64,000 nt of DNA, from contig CANFKC010000003.1 of the NCBI GenBank assembly GCA_947447265.1, forward strand, positions 124,001-188,000. The letters are read 5' to 3'. Under the pieces are notes generated by a model. It was not told the origin of the DNA and made no database searches. It was given only the letters and a program-made list of their open reading frames with translations. Positions 1-8,327 of the stretch are shown here, one piece after another. Position 1 is the first letter of the stretch. Each line of letters begins with the position of its first letter. This stretch comes from Chitinophagaceae bacterium (GTDB lineage Bacteria > Bacteroidota > Bacteroidia > Chitinophagales > Chitinophagaceae). The position numbers and the translations under genes were made by a program.

Positions 1-356
1 AGGTATTACCCGACCTTGCCCGCATAGGCTTTGACCTGGCGCCCTTTGGGCAACATACCTTCGTAGTACAGGGTGTGCCTGCCGGTATGCCGGTTGGCGA
101 CGAGAAAAATCTGATTGATGAAGTTGTAGAACATCTGAAGCATGAGTCGGGGAACATAGCTGCACAACGTACCGATCTGTTACTGGTGCAGGTAGCCCGC
201 CGCATGGCCCGTAATTCTGCAACACTTACCCAACCGGAAAGTCAGCAGGCTTTGGTCGATGAGCTATTTGCCTGCAGCCAGCCGGAATACACCCCCTCGG
301 GTAAAAAAGTATTCACGCTTATAAAAAGGGATAGCCTCGATAGTTTGCTGGGGTAG
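1..356 (+). CDS. mutL: DNA mismatch repair protein MutL, C-terminal part (5' end outside window)
   Basis: An open frame enters from the left edge (codons in phase with base 3) and stops at 354-356, so the N-terminal ATPase part is missing. The visible ~117 residues match the MutL C-terminal dimerisation/endonuclease domain: a LPDLARIGFDLAPFG segment, then FVVQGVPAGMP, then a helix with EKNLIDEVVEHL. Near the end FACSQPEYTPSGKKVFTLI takes the place of the family's zinc-site CPHGRPT segment; Bacteroidota MutL proteins commonly have this GKK form. MutL couples MutS mismatch recognition to strand incision. A GTG at 75 could be mistaken for a start, but the homologous residues upstream of it show the gene is cut by the window edge. 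A DUF4834-like gene follows 400 bases downstream. Confidence 0.85.
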   Translation, partial: VLPDLARIGFDLAPFGQHTFVVQGVPAGMPVGDEKNLIDEVVEHLKHESGNIAAQRTDLLLVQVARRMARNSATLTQPESQQALVDELFACSQPEYTPSGKKVFTLIKRDSLDSLLG

Positions 357-756
357 GTGAGAGTGCCGCGCAGAAGTAGGCACATGCTGCATTTAGCAAC
401 AGCATGTATAACTTTATTTTATTATTTCTCACCGCCAATTCACTCGTCCGTATTTGTAATGGGGATGCCACGGAATGGCGTTTGTAACGCCAGTAAAAAC
501 CGCTACCGATTGTTAAGAAAGGCCATTTCAGGGCTTTTGAAACCTCGAAGAGGTGTCATATTAAAGTATAAATGCGACATTGCGTTATTCAAAACCCAGA
601 AGGGATGCTATAGTACGCTATTAGCAAAACGGTTAGGGAATAAGAATAGGATAACGCAAACTAACCCAGTGTTGAGGATAAACACCTGGTTATTACAATA
701 TCACAATTATATTTTCATTAACGCATTGTGCAACGCTATTTTCTACCTTTGTAAGT
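357..756. other. 400-base gap without a convincing gene
   Basis: A frame is open across most of this gap, but it encodes a low-complexity, Tyr/Asn-rich peptide with no recognisable domain, and I reject it as a gene. The gap holds a short hairpin at 477-490 (GGCG, TTTGTA loop, CGCC). The segment around it, about 478-503, resembles 8568-8595 (GCGTTTGTAACGCC against ACGTTTGTTACGCC, both followed by a run of A), which suggests a dispersed intergenic repeat. The last ~15 bases carry the promoter of the next gene. Nothing else is evident. Confidence 0.5.
744..751 (+). promoter_or_regulatory. Bacteroidota-type -7 element TACCTTTG before the DUF4834-like gene
   Basis: TACCTTTG matches the TAnnTTTG consensus exactly and lies only 5 bases before the ATG at 757. 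A weak ATTG at 725-728 could serve as the -33 box. If transcription starts about 7 bases beyond the element, the mRNA would be essentially leaderless. The element is seen in the sequence; the start site is inferred. Confidence 0.5.
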
Positions 757-993
757 ATGGCAATTAGGATAATAACATGGATAATTGTGGCCCTTGTGGT
801 TTACAACATCCTTAATAAATATATTTTCCCCATTTTTCGCATCACCTCGGCTGCAAGCAACCACATGAAGCAGATGCAGGACCAGATGAATGAAATGAAT
901 AAAAGAATGAACGCTAACCAGGCCCAGAATAACCAGCCACCACGCAAGGTTAAAAAAGACGGCGACTACATTGATTATGAGGAAATAAAGTAG
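757..993 (+). CDS. Small membrane protein, DUF4834-like
   Basis: This is a 78-residue protein with one N-terminal transmembrane helix (about residues 4-27, IITWIIVALVVYNILNKYIF), a Met/Gln/Asn-rich polar stretch (about 36-62) and a conserved-looking acidic tail (KKDGDYIDYEEIK). That architecture and the DYIDYEEIK ending match the small DUF4834 proteins of Bacteroidota, often found near mutL, as here. The function is unknown. The helix should anchor the protein in the inner membrane with its polar C-terminal tail cytoplasmic (inferred). The ATG at 757 directly follows a TAnnTTTG promoter element, which fixes the start. Confidence 0.7.
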   Translation: MAIRIITWIIVALVVYNILNKYIFPIFRITSAASNHMKQMQDQMNEMNKRMNANQAQNNQPPRKVKKDGDYIDYEEIK

Positions 994-1053
994 ATTTTTT
1001 CGGCATTAGCTATTACTGTTCTATTCTTGCATCACGCTTAACCACACCATATT

Positions 1054-3129
1054 TTGAAGACCCGGCTCAGCCATAGCATCCTCTTCTGCATTACCATTAT
1101 GGTATGGTGCACAGGTGTTGGTATGGCGCAAACCGGTGCCAGCCGCGAACCCAAACCCGAAGAAATATTACCGCAGTTTCGTCCGCCGCACCCGGCAAAT
1201 AAAGTGGAGGAACGCTATTTTAATATTGACCAGAAGCGCAAGACTGCCGATATGTTTGGCGAAGATGCCCTGCCAAGGTCGCGCGAGTTTAAGCGCATTG
1301 ACAGCACCTATTATGTGGGCTGGCTTTTTGAAGGCTCTTATAAATACAACCATTCTGCTGACTATCTGGGGTATAAGAGTGCCATCTACCCCCTTGAGCG
1401 CGCTTTGCAGCTTTGCGAGCACGACTATGCCAAAGCGCTGGCAACAAGGACCGATGATGTACGGGTATACTTCCCTATTTATAAAATACAGATAGACTAT
1501 ACCGTTATTGCTAACTACCTGATGAACTGTTACAGCAATACTGACCAGCCCGAAAAAACATTTCAACTGCTGCGTCGTGCTTTGCACTGGAATTTCCAAA
1601 ACCAGTTCAGCATGGACGCCTATAACTATATGGCATGGACGGTGCACCGGAATCGTTTTTACACGCACGACAAATACAGTTTTTTAAAGAACAGCATTGA
1701 CGAAAACGAAAAGCTGGCAGGCCGGTATTTGGATAGCGCTATGCGGATGATTCAAAAGAACATTCCGCTTAACGAAAAATTTCAACCGAGTGTTGCCGAA
1801 AACGAAAGGCAAGGTGTTTACCATTACCGGAACATATTGTACAGCTATGCTTTCAATATTGATTCGGCTATGCACTATTTCAACCTGATGAAAAAAGCGG
1901 GAAGATTGCCACATAACAACTTCGCTACTTTCAGGGCTGTTTGCGGCGATTTCCGCACCGCAGAAGCAGAATATAAAATAGCCGCAGGCTCTGATGCAGG
2001 CGACAAACGTTTGCAGGAATGGGCCTACTATACTACGATACTCAACATTTACAAAGCCAAACCAAAAAACGCTGCAGGCCTTTCCAGGGGCATGATACGT
2101 GCTGCCGGCACCACACCCGGTTATGGCTGGTATAACATAGCTCTTTCGCGCAGCCTGCTTTATGACGGGCAAACTGCAGAGGCACAAAAATATGCCGACC
2201 GTGCCGCCGATTTTAAAGAAGTGCATATCGGCACAACGCTCGGCCAGAGCCACTATGAGTTCAGCGTGCAACTATTAAAGCTGATTGGTAAGGAACAGGA
2301 ACGCAGTATGCTGCAATTTGAAAACCGTAACTGGTGGTACAATCCAAAAATACTGGCCAGCATGTCAGCGCGGCTGAGCGAGAATTATTTGCAGCAGTTT
2401 CTCATTATTAATCAGTTTGCACAAAACCCCGAAAGAGACCGTGTTATCTATAAATTGTTCTCGAACGAAAGCACAGTTTCGTGGGACGAAGTATGGTACC
2501 TGATACACGATTTCAGCACCAAATTTTTTGTGAAGCGTTTTGAAACAGAAGCGGCTACTGATAAGCGTCCACATGTTGTTAAGTACTTTAAATTATTTAC
2601 TGCCCGCCTGAAAATGCAGCAGGGTAAATATGCCGAGGCTAAGCGAGAACTTGATGCACTTACACGCATTACTGATATTGACCCTGATTATGAAAAGCTC
2701 TTCATGGCACGCCTTTATCAGGCGGAAGCCGAGTGTGCTAAAGAACAGAAGAAACCTAACGAGCAAAACGACTGGATGTATAAATTATACATCACTTATC
2801 CTCAACTGGTACCGTTTACCGGCCTGCCTATGAACATGACGTTGCACATAGGCGGCGATGCCGACAAAAAGGTAATAGAGCGGCTTAAGGCTTGTAATAT
2901 TAACTGGGTAACCAACAGCAGCATACCATCACCGGGCGTATACATCGCGTTCAGCGAAGGCAAGAACAAACAAAAAAATATCACGTACTACGTTGTTGAC
3001 CGCAACGGAAAATACCTGGTGAACAAACAAACATTTTCCTGGAAGAATGCCGAAGAAGCCGGCACAGCATTGGCCTACAGATTATTTGATGTTGGTGGCA
3101 ATGAGATAGAAGAAGGGAAGAAGGAATAG
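1054..3129 (+). CDS. Exported TPR-like protein, function unknown
   Basis: The 691-residue product begins with a signal peptide (KTRLSH, then a hydrophobic core ending near GMAQ, about residues 1-26). The start is a TTG: an in-frame TAA at 1039-1041 blocks extension, and the next in-frame ATG (residue 16) would cut the signal peptide in half. The body is helical and contains tetratricopeptide-like units, for example around residues 365-390 (WYNIALSRSLLYDGQTAEAQ) and 515-545 (FTARLKMQQGKYAEAKRELD). The last ~90 residues form a separate alpha/beta-looking end (GVYIAFSEGKNK, YYVVDRNGKYLVN). TPR proteins usually scaffold protein-protein contacts. No specific family was recognised. It is probably periplasmic and transcribed alone. 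Confidence 0.6.
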   Translation: MKTRLSHSILFCITIMVWCTGVGMAQTGASREPKPEEILPQFRPPHPANKVEERYFNIDQKRKTADMFGEDALPRSREFKRIDSTYYVGWLFEGSYKYNHSADYLGYKSAIYPLERALQLCEHDYAKALATRTDDVRVYFPIYKIQIDYTVIANYLMNCYSNTDQPEKTFQLLRRALHWNFQNQFSMDAYNYMAWTVHRNRFYTHDKYSFLKNSIDENEKLAGRYLDSAMRMIQKNIPLNEKFQPSVAENERQGVYHYRNILYSYAFNIDSAMHYFNLMKKAGRLPHNNFATFRAVCGDFRTAEAEYKIAAGSDAGDKRLQEWAYYTTILNIYKAKPKNAAGLSRGMIRAAGTTPGYGWYNIALSRSLLYDGQTAEAQKYADRAADFKEVHIGTTLGQSHYEFSVQLLKLIGKEQERSMLQFENRNWWYNPKILASMSARLSENYLQQFLIINQFAQNPERDRVIYKLFSNESTVSWDEVWYLIHDFSTKFFVKRFETEAATDKRPHVVKYFKLFTARLKMQQGKYAEAKRELDALTRITDIDPDYEKLFMARLYQAEAECAKEQKKPNEQNDWMYKLYITYPQLVPFTGLPMNMTLHIGGDADKKVIERLKACNINWVTNSSIPSPGVYIAFSEGKNKQKNITYYVVDRNGKYLVNKQTFSWKNAEEAGTALAYRLFDVGGNEIEEGKKE

Positions 3130-3164
3130 GAAAATTCATTCAGGCCCGGATGAATTATTTTATT

Positions 3165-3286
3165 GAATAGTCGCGGTCTTCAGACCGTGGTTTAATTTAA
3201 AAATGCGTTGGCTTCAGCCAAAAATAGGAAGCATGGGGATTTTGGCTAATGCCCTGTTTGAGCACCCTCCGGTCCACGGGCTAAAG
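3165..3286. repeat. Cluster of short palindromes in the gap before the membrane-protein gene
   Basis: Three stem-loops lie in a row: CGGTCT-TC-AGACCG, TTGGCT-TC-AGCCAA about 25 bases later, and GGGCTAAAGCC near 3278-3288. The first two share the design of a 6-base stem around a TTCA core. A related stem, CTTGTTGGTC-TTCT-GACCAACAAG, lies at 8448-8471, and the phrase GCATGGGGAT follows in both places. This looks like a dispersed REP-type intergenic element; the family assignment is inferred. Confidence 0.45.
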
Positions 3287-3390
3287 CCTCTTGGCAATTA
3301 TGAAAATTTAATCATAACCAGCGTAACCATCTGGCAAACCACATTCCCTTTAAAATTACTACCTTGCTTTGCCAATAAACTAATCACCCA

Positions 3391-5199
3391 TTGCAAACCT
3401 TTAAACGCAGTAAATGGTCGGGCTATGCATATATTTTATGCGTGGTGGTGATGAGTTATACCTCATTCGTATTTTTTCCTCGCTGGCAGCACGAAGGGTC
3501 AGAAGCTGTTACGGCTTACGACGTTGCCGGGTATTATTGGTACTTGCCCTCCATATTTGTTTTTCATGACCTGAAACACCAGGGTTTTAAAGATACCATA
3601 ATAGCTAAGTACCGCATGGTGCCCAATTTTGAACATGCCATGCAATTGCCTAATGGTAATTATGTAATGAAGTACTCTTCAGGCATGTCCGTAATGTACC
3701 TGCCGTTTTTTACTGCAGCCCACTTAGTGGCAGGTGCATTGGGTTATCCTCGTGATGGGTTTTCTTTACCCTATCAGTTGGCCATACAACTCGGTGGATT
3801 TTTCATGGCATTATTGGGTTTGTGGTATCTGCGAAAGTTGTTGCTGCTATTTTACAGCGATGCGGCTGTGGCTATATCGTTACTGCTGCTGGTGTTGGGC
3901 ACTAATTACCTGAATACAGCAATTATTGATGTAGGCATGTCTCATGGCTGGCTGTTCACCATTTATGTTTTCCTGTTACTGAACTCCGTTTACTTTCACC
4001 AAACGGGTCAGCTGAGATATGCAGTAAGAATCGGGCTGTTGGTGGGTTTGGCAACCCTTACCCGGCCGCCGGAAGCGTTATGCTGCCTCATACCCATGCT
4101 GTGGGGAATGGATAGCTTAAGCTTAGCAGCCATTAAAAAGCAGCTGAATTTCCTGCTGTCAAAATATAAAATGCTTCTGGTTGCGGCAGTTTGCGCTGCT
4201 GCGGTAATATCCATACAGGTTATTTACTGGAAGTATGTTTCCGGAAACTGGGTGGTGTATAGCTATGGTAATCAGCGCCTGTATTTTCGCTCGCCCAACT
4301 TCTTCAATTATACCTTCGATGCCATGTCTGGCTGGTTAAGGTATACGCCTATGATGCTGCTTGCTTTTGTGGGGCTGTTACCTTTTGTCTGGAAGGGTAA
4401 AAACAGGGTAGCCATTACAACTGTGTTCCTGGTTAACTACTACATTGTTTGCTGCTGGAGCATCTGGTGGTATGGTGGGCGTGCCATGGTTCAGAGCTAT
4501 CCGGTACTTATGTTCCCGCTGGCATCCCTGGTTACGCTGGCGCTGGACAGGAAGCTGCTTTGGGCTTTGCTGGCACCTGTAATGTTGGTTTGCGCCTATG
4601 TAAACTTCTGGATAACCGTTAATTATCATACTCCCGGCCTGTACGATAATTCCATGATGACGACCGCCTATTTCTGGAAGGTTGTTGGCCGCTGGCATGT
4701 ACCCGAATATACCTTCTTCCTGAAAGATGGTACAGAGATGTTTGAAGGTATACCTGTAAATGAGCGCCTGGTGTGGCAGAAAGATTTTGAGGGCGATACC
4801 GGCATACACCGCAGCACTTTACCACCCATACAAGGCAGGCAGTCGCTGGAACTCAACGATTCTACAAAGTACGTGATAGAGTATAAATTCGGGGCTGGCA
4901 ATTTGAAGGCTGGATGGCTGAGAGCCGATGCCGATTATTACTGTGATACCATGGAATATACCTTGTGGAATATGTCAGAATTCATAGTGAGCCTCTATAA
5001 AAAAGGCACCTTGAAAAAGAAGAACATGATACGGGCGCACCGCGTACTCGGAAACGGAACGACCAAAACTCTCTCGATTTACATGGACATAAGCACAGAG
5101 AAGTTCGATAGCGTTGGCATCGGTTTCTGGAATGGCTATAGCCCAAGGAAGGTGCTTGTTGATAACATTAAGGTATACACTTTTGATAAAGAGAAGTGA
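3391..5199 (+). CDS. Large polytopic membrane protein, glycosyltransferase-39/PMT-like (putative)
   Basis: The protein has 602 residues. The N-terminal ~430 carry about 10-11 hydrophobic segments separated by short loops. After the first helix comes an extracytoplasmic loop containing YDVAGYYWYLPS and later KYSSGMSVMYLPFF. This resembles membrane glycosyltransferases of the GT39/PMT-like (GT-C) type, which use polyprenyl-phosphate sugars. The last ~150 residues are soluble and beta-rich (ERLVWQKDFEGD to KVLVDNIKVYTF) and resemble a carbohydrate-binding or jelly-roll module. The start is a TTG at 3391, because the first later ATG would fall inside transmembrane helix 1. The substrate is unknown and the GT-C assignment is by architecture only. 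The gene ends 129 bases before a convergent gene. Confidence 0.55.
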   Translation: MQTFKRSKWSGYAYILCVVVMSYTSFVFFPRWQHEGSEAVTAYDVAGYYWYLPSIFVFHDLKHQGFKDTIIAKYRMVPNFEHAMQLPNGNYVMKYSSGMSVMYLPFFTAAHLVAGALGYPRDGFSLPYQLAIQLGGFFMALLGLWYLRKLLLLFYSDAAVAISLLLLVLGTNYLNTAIIDVGMSHGWLFTIYVFLLLNSVYFHQTGQLRYAVRIGLLVGLATLTRPPEALCCLIPMLWGMDSLSLAAIKKQLNFLLSKYKMLLVAAVCAAAVISIQVIYWKYVSGNWVVYSYGNQRLYFRSPNFFNYTFDAMSGWLRYTPMMLLAFVGLLPFVWKGKNRVAITTVFLVNYYIVCCWSIWWYGGRAMVQSYPVLMFPLASLVTLALDRKLLWALLAPVMLVCAYVNFWITVNYHTPGLYDNSMMTTAYFWKVVGRWHVPEYTFFLKDGTEMFEGIPVNERLVWQKDFEGDTGIHRSTLPPIQGRQSLELNDSTKYVIEYKFGAGNLKAGWLRADADYYCDTMEYTLWNMSEFIVSLYKKGTLKKKNMIRAHRVLGNGTTKTLSIYMDISTEKFDSVGIGFWNGYSPRKVLVDNIKVYTFDKEK

Positions 5200-5222
5200 C
5201 AGAATATGTAATATCACCTGGT

Positions 5223-5267
5223 CGAAGGATTTCCTTCGTCCTAACATTCCGGAAGGATTTCCTTCCG
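5223..5267. repeat. Paired perfect palindromes between convergent genes
   Basis: Two hairpins share the core GAAGGATTTCCTTC. One is CGAAGGA-TT-TCCTTCG (5223-5238); the other is CGGAAGGA-TT-TCCTTCCG (5250-5267). They lie in the gap between a plus-strand gene ending at 5199 and a minus-strand gene ending at 5329, so they could act as a bidirectional terminator or mRNA 3' stabiliser. No long U-tract follows either stem. Confidence 0.55.
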
Positions 5268-5328
5268 ACAACAAAAAGTCAAAAATTAACGAGTTTGCGC
5301 CTCTGTCCTTATTTTTGTTGGGACGAAC

Positions 5329-5730
5329 CTACCGTTTTTCCTGGCATAACTCTATTAAAACCCCGTTCGTGGTTTTAGGGTGCAGAAAACAAACCAGCTT
5401 ATTATCTGCGCCATCCTTTGGCGTCGCATTCAGTATTTCAAAACCAAGCGCTGAGAGCCGCCTCATTTCCGCCTCAATATTCTCCACTTCAAAAGCTATG
5501 TGGTGTATGCCTTCGCCTTTTTTGGCTATAAACTTAGCTATAGGGCTGTTTTCATCCGTCGCTTCCAGCAGCTCAATTTTCGAATCGCCCGTCTTAAAAA
5601 AGGCAGTGCTCACATTTTCGCTGGCAACGCTTTCAGTTTTATAGCATGGAGTGCTCAAAAGTTGCTCGAACAACGAAATGGATTCGTTTAAATTTTTTAC
5701 TGCAATACCAAGATGCTCAATCTTTAACAT
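5329..5730 (-). CDS. mce: Methylmalonyl-CoA epimerase (glyoxalase fold)
   Basis: This 133-residue protein has the length and motifs of methylmalonyl-CoA epimerase, which interconverts the (R) and (S) forms of methylmalonyl-CoA on the propionate/succinate route. It shows two glyoxalase-type beta-alpha-beta-beta-beta modules: IEHLGIAVKNL at the N-terminus and GIHHIAFEVENI from about residue 74. Likely metal ligands are H6, H77 and E127 (in VLIELCQ), with SKIELLE near residue 53 contributing to the active site. It is transcribed away from iscS, with a short divergent gap (5731-5839). No methylmalonyl-CoA mutase is visible in the window. Confidence 0.85.
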   Translation of the reverse strand: MLKIEHLGIAVKNLNESISLFEQLLSTPCYKTESVASENVSTAFFKTGDSKIELLEATDENSPIAKFIAKKGEGIHHIAFEVENIEAEMRRLSALGFEILNATPKDGADNKLVCFLHPKTTNGVLIELCQEKR

Positions 5731-5777
5731 TATTATATTGTTTTTATAAATGGGATTATAAACAGCTATTATTCACT

Positions 5778-5812
5778 TTTGACCGAAAATAGTACTTATG
5801 TGTGTAACTTTA
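5778..5812 (+). promoter_or_regulatory. Candidate iscS promoter (TTTG / TAACTTTA)
   Basis: TTTG at 5778-5781 and TAACTTTA at 5805-5812 approximate the -33 and -7 boxes (one mismatch in the latter, 23-base spacing). The predicted transcript would begin near 5819, downstream of the ATG at 5798. That supports translation of iscS from the ATG at 5840 instead. Confidence 0.4.
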
Positions 5813-5839
5813 CACCCAAATCCCTTTAAGGATAAAACT

Positions 5840-7060
5840 ATGGAATTAAATTTGCCAATATATTTGGATAATAACGCCACTACCCCAATGGATCCGCGGG
5901 TACTGGAAGCAATGTTACCTTATTTTGTTGAAAAATTCGGAAATGCAGCAAGCCGTAACCACTCTTTTGGTTGGGTTGCAGAAGAAGCAGTTGACTACGC
6001 ACGTGAGCAGGTTGCTAAATTGATAAACGCTGATCCTAAGGAAATAATATTTACTTCCGGCGCTACGGAATCTGATAACCTGGCTTTAAAGGGTGTATTC
6101 GAAATGTACGCTTCTAAAGGCAACCACGTAATAACCTGCACTACCGAACATAAAGCTGTATTAGACGCCTGCAAGCACATTGAAAAAATGGGCGGACAGG
6201 TAACTTACCTTGAAGTAAAAGCTGATGGCCTTATTGACCTTGCAGAACTTGAAAAAGCGATAACTGATAAAACCATTCTTATTTCCATAATGTATGGTAA
6301 TAATGAAATAGGTGTTATACAGCCGGTACGCGAAATAAGCGCTATTGCACGCAAACATGGTGTATTGTTCTTTACTGATGCTACGCAGGCGGTAGGTAAA
6401 GTTCCGGTTGATGTGTTGGCTGACGGTATTGACCTTATGGCTTTCAGTGGCCACAAAATGTATGGCCCTAAAGGTGTAGGTGCTTTATATGTGCGCAGGA
6501 AAAACCCACGTGTAAAAGTAACGGCACAAATGGATGGCGGTGGCCACGAGCGCGGCATGCGCAGCGGCACGCTTAACGTACCGGGCATTGTTGGTTTAGG
6601 CAAGGCTTGCGAATTGTGCATGAACGAAATGGCAGAAGAAAGCAAACGCCTCAGCACTATGCGCGACAGGCTGGAAGCTGCACTGATGCAGGTGGAAGAA
6701 GCTTATGTGAACGGCAACAGGGAACACCGCTTACCTCACACTACCAACATCTCTTTCAAATATGTGGAAGGTGAAGGCCTGATGATGGGCTTCAACAAGA
6801 ACATTGCTTTATCTAGCGGTTCAGCATGTACATCAGCTTCATTGGAACCATCTTATGTACTAAAGGCATTGGGCCTGGGCGATGACCTCGCACATAGCTC
6901 TTTACGTTTCGGACTAGGCCGTTTCACTACCGATGAGCAGATAGATTTTACCATAAATGCAATAACTACCAGCGTACTGAAACTCCGCGAAATGAGCCCG
7001 CTTTGGGAAATGTTCAAAGAAGGAGTAGATATAGACGCTATTGAGTGGGCGCATCATTAA
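5840..7060 (+). CDS. iscS: Cysteine desulfurase (IscS/NifS type)
   Basis: This 406-residue PLP enzyme strips sulfur from cysteine and passes the persulfide to IscU for Fe-S cluster assembly. It opens with the diagnostic [16 protein letters not shown] and has [11 protein letters not shown]. The PLP lysine is K206 in [10 protein letters not shown], followed by [13 protein letters not shown], and the mobile-loop catalytic cysteine is C330 in [15 protein letters not shown] prefer the ATG at 5840 to the one 14 codons upstream: it has a purine-rich AAGGAT before it, begins at the family's usual N-terminus, and a promoter-like element lies between the two ATGs. It is followed by iscU and iscA in the same direction, but with 113- and 261-base gaps full of repeats. 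Confidence 0.95.
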   Translation: MELNLPIYLDNNATTPMDPRVLEAMLPYFVEKFGNAASRNHSFGWVAEEAVDYAREQVAKLINADPKEIIFTSGATESDNLALKGVFEMYASKGNHVITCTTEHKAVLDACKHIEKMGGQVTYLEVKADGLIDLAELEKAITDKTILISIMYGNNEIGVIQPVREISAIARKHGVLFFTDATQAVGKVPVDVLADGIDLMAFSGHKMYGPKGVGALYVRRKNPRVKVTAQMDGGGHERGMRSGTLNVPGIVGLGKACELCMNEMAEESKRLSTMRDRLEAALMQVEEAYVNGNREHRLPHTTNISFKYVEGEGLMMGFNKNIALSSGSACTSASLEPSYVLKALGLGDDLAHSSLRFGLGRFTTDEQIDFTINAITTSVLKLREMSPLWEMFKEGVDIDAIEWAHH

Positions 7061-7070
7061 TCAATTTGGC

Positions 7071-7088
7071 TCCCGATAGCTATCGGGA
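7071..7088. repeat. 18-base perfect palindrome TCCCGATAGCTATCGGGA
   Basis: The palindrome lies 11 bases after the iscS stop and has no unpaired centre. A smaller hairpin (GCCAA-TTG-TTGGC, 7098-7110) follows. It could be a repeat element, a protein-binding site, or a structure that stabilises the iscS 3' end. No U-tract follows, so it is unlikely to be a simple terminator. Confidence 0.6.
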
Positions 7089-7139
7089 TGAGAATTAGCC
7101 AATTGTTGGCAACAAAAACGGTGGTTTAAAAACACCATT

Positions 7140-7167
7140 TATAATTTACAATTTATAATTTACAATT
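7140..7167. repeat. Tandem 14-base repeat just before iscU
   Basis: TATAATTTACAATT occurs twice in perfect tandem (7140-7153 and 7154-7167) and ends 6 bases before the iscU ATG. It would form an unstructured, AU-rich ribosome-landing region. Copy-number change here could alter iscU expression (inference). Confidence 0.7.
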
Positions 7168-7173
7168 AAGAAA

Positions 7174-7584
7174 ATGGCATATTCAGATAAAGTAATCGAT
7201 CATTATACTAACCCTAAGAACGTAGGTACACTTGACAAAGCAAAGACTAACGTAGGCACTGGCCTGGTTGGTGCACCGGAGTGTGGCGACGTTATGCGCC
7301 TGCAAATAGAAGTAGATCAGGAAAGCGGCCTCATCAGCGACGCTAAGTTCAAAACTTTCGGTTGCGGTTCTGCAATAGCTTCATCTTCATTGGCTACAGA
7401 ATGGCTGAAAGGCAAAACAGTTGACCAGGCATTGGCTATCGACAACATGGATATTGTTGAAGAGCTGAACCTACCACCCGTTAAAATTCACTGCTCAGTA
7501 TTGGCTGAAGATGCTATTAAAGCGGCTATCAACGATTACCGTGTAAAGAATGGTCTTGCTGAATTAGCTACAGCAGCACACTAA
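7174..7584 (+). CDS. iscU: Iron-sulfur cluster scaffold IscU
   Basis: This 136-residue scaffold receives sulfur from IscS and iron to build [2Fe-2S] clusters. All three cluster cysteines are present: C37 in GAPECGDVM (with D39), C64 in TFGCGSAIASSS, and C107 in the chaperone-recognition region LPPVKIHCS. The length and the SDKVIDHYTNPKNVG opening are typical of the Isc-type (not SufU) scaffold. The gene lies between iscS and iscA. No hscA, hscB or fdx follows in this window, so the cluster is a minimal isc set. Confidence 0.95.
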   Translation: MAYSDKVIDHYTNPKNVGTLDKAKTNVGTGLVGAPECGDVMRLQIEVDQESGLISDAKFKTFGCGSAIASSSLATEWLKGKTVDQALAIDNMDIVEELNLPPVKIHCSVLAEDAIKAAINDYRVKNGLAELATAAH

Positions 7585-7607
7585 GAAAAAATTAATCCTA
7601 TTGGGAA

Positions 7608-7642
7608 TAGGTTTCCCACACCGCTAAGGTGTGGGAAACCTA
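7608..7642. repeat. 15-base-pair hairpin between iscU and iscA
   Basis: TAGGTTTCCCACACC and GGTGTGGGAAACCTA pair perfectly around a GCTAA loop. A smaller hairpin immediately upstream (CCTATT-GGG-AATAGG, 7597-7611) uses four of the same bases, so the two cannot form together. No U-run follows the large stem. It may be a processing or stabilising element separating iscU from iscA, or a mobile-repeat relic. Confidence 0.6.
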
Positions 7643-7651
7643 AATAAAATA

Positions 7652-7840
7652 GCAACGTAAGAAATGAGTAGAGTAAGAAGGACTTACAACTTATGACTTA
7701 CGACTGAAAAAATAAATAAGTTAGCATTGAGTATGTAAGCAGAACTTTCGACTTTCTACTAAATACTTTCTACTAAAATAACAACGTACGAAATAAGTAA
7801 GTAAGCAAGACTTACAACTTATGACTTACGACTTACGACT
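7652..7840. repeat. Direct repeats of ~55 bases before iscA
   Basis: The segment at 7652-7705 recurs with a few changes at 7781-7830. Both contain an AACGTA.GAAAT.AGTA stretch and the identical run ACTTACAACTTATGACTTAC. Between and after them lie further short iterations (CTTTCTACTAAATA, ACTTACGACTTACGACT). The second copy ends 6 bases before the iscA ATG. Confidence 0.65.
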
Positions 7841-7845
7841 AAATT

Positions 7846-8172
7846 ATGATTTACGTTAGTGACAAAGCAAAGGAAAAAGTTGATCAGCTGAGGCGCGATG
7901 CCCAGCTGACCGATGATTATTTCCTGCGTGTGAGTGTAGTAGGCGGCGGGTGCTCCGGGTTGAGCTACAAGCTTGACTTTGATAATGAAGCACAACCCAA
8001 AGACCAGCATTTCGAAGACCAGGGAGTAAAGCTGGTAACGGACCTGAAAAGCTTCCTGTATCTCTGCGATACCACCCTCGATTTCTCCGATGGCCTGAAC
8101 GGTAAAGGCTTCCACTTCAGCAACCCCAATGCCAGCCGCAGCTGCGGTTGCGGGGAGAGTTTTGCCGTGTAG
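7846..8172 (+). CDS. iscA: A-type iron-sulfur carrier protein IscA
   Basis: This 108-residue A-type carrier helps mature [4Fe-4S] proteins by taking iron or preformed clusters from the IscU scaffold. The three invariant cysteines are present: C36 in GGGCSGLSYKL, and C100 and C102 in the C-terminal SRSCGCGESF. It is the last gene of the isc group and is followed at once by a strong intrinsic terminator (8203-8229). A second, broken copy of its last ~31 codons lies 150 bases downstream. Confidence 0.95.
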   Translation: MIYVSDKAKEKVDQLRRDAQLTDDYFLRVSVVGGGCSGLSYKLDFDNEAQPKDQHFEDQGVKLVTDLKSFLYLCDTTLDFSDGLNGKGFHFSNPNASRSCGCGESFAV

Positions 8173-8202
8173 ATTTATTACAACAATTGAAAGAATATTT
8201 TA

Positions 8203-8229
8203 AAGGCGCAAGAGATTGCGCCTTTTTTT
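8203..8229 (+). terminator. Intrinsic terminator after iscA
   Basis: AAGGCGCA and TGCGCCTT form an 8-base stem around AGAGAT, followed by an uninterrupted T-run. It lies 31 bases after the iscA stop and should end the isc transcript. Confidence 0.85.
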
Positions 8230-8327
8230 GTGACTCTTACTTTGACATGCTGACACAGGAAGCATCTACTCCAAGAGGGTCTGTGGGAAAGATGTCTCGT
8301 ACCTCGACATGACAAAGCAAGAGGATG

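Noticed and set aside
357-767. A 136-codon plus-strand reading frame after mutL
   Set aside because: GTG start adjoining the mutL stop, low-complexity product with no domain, overlaps the promoter and start of the next gene and contains intergenic repeat sequence.
5798-5839. An upstream ATG that would lengthen iscS by 14 residues
   Set aside because: The candidate -7 element lies after this ATG, and the family N-terminus begins at the ATG at 5840.
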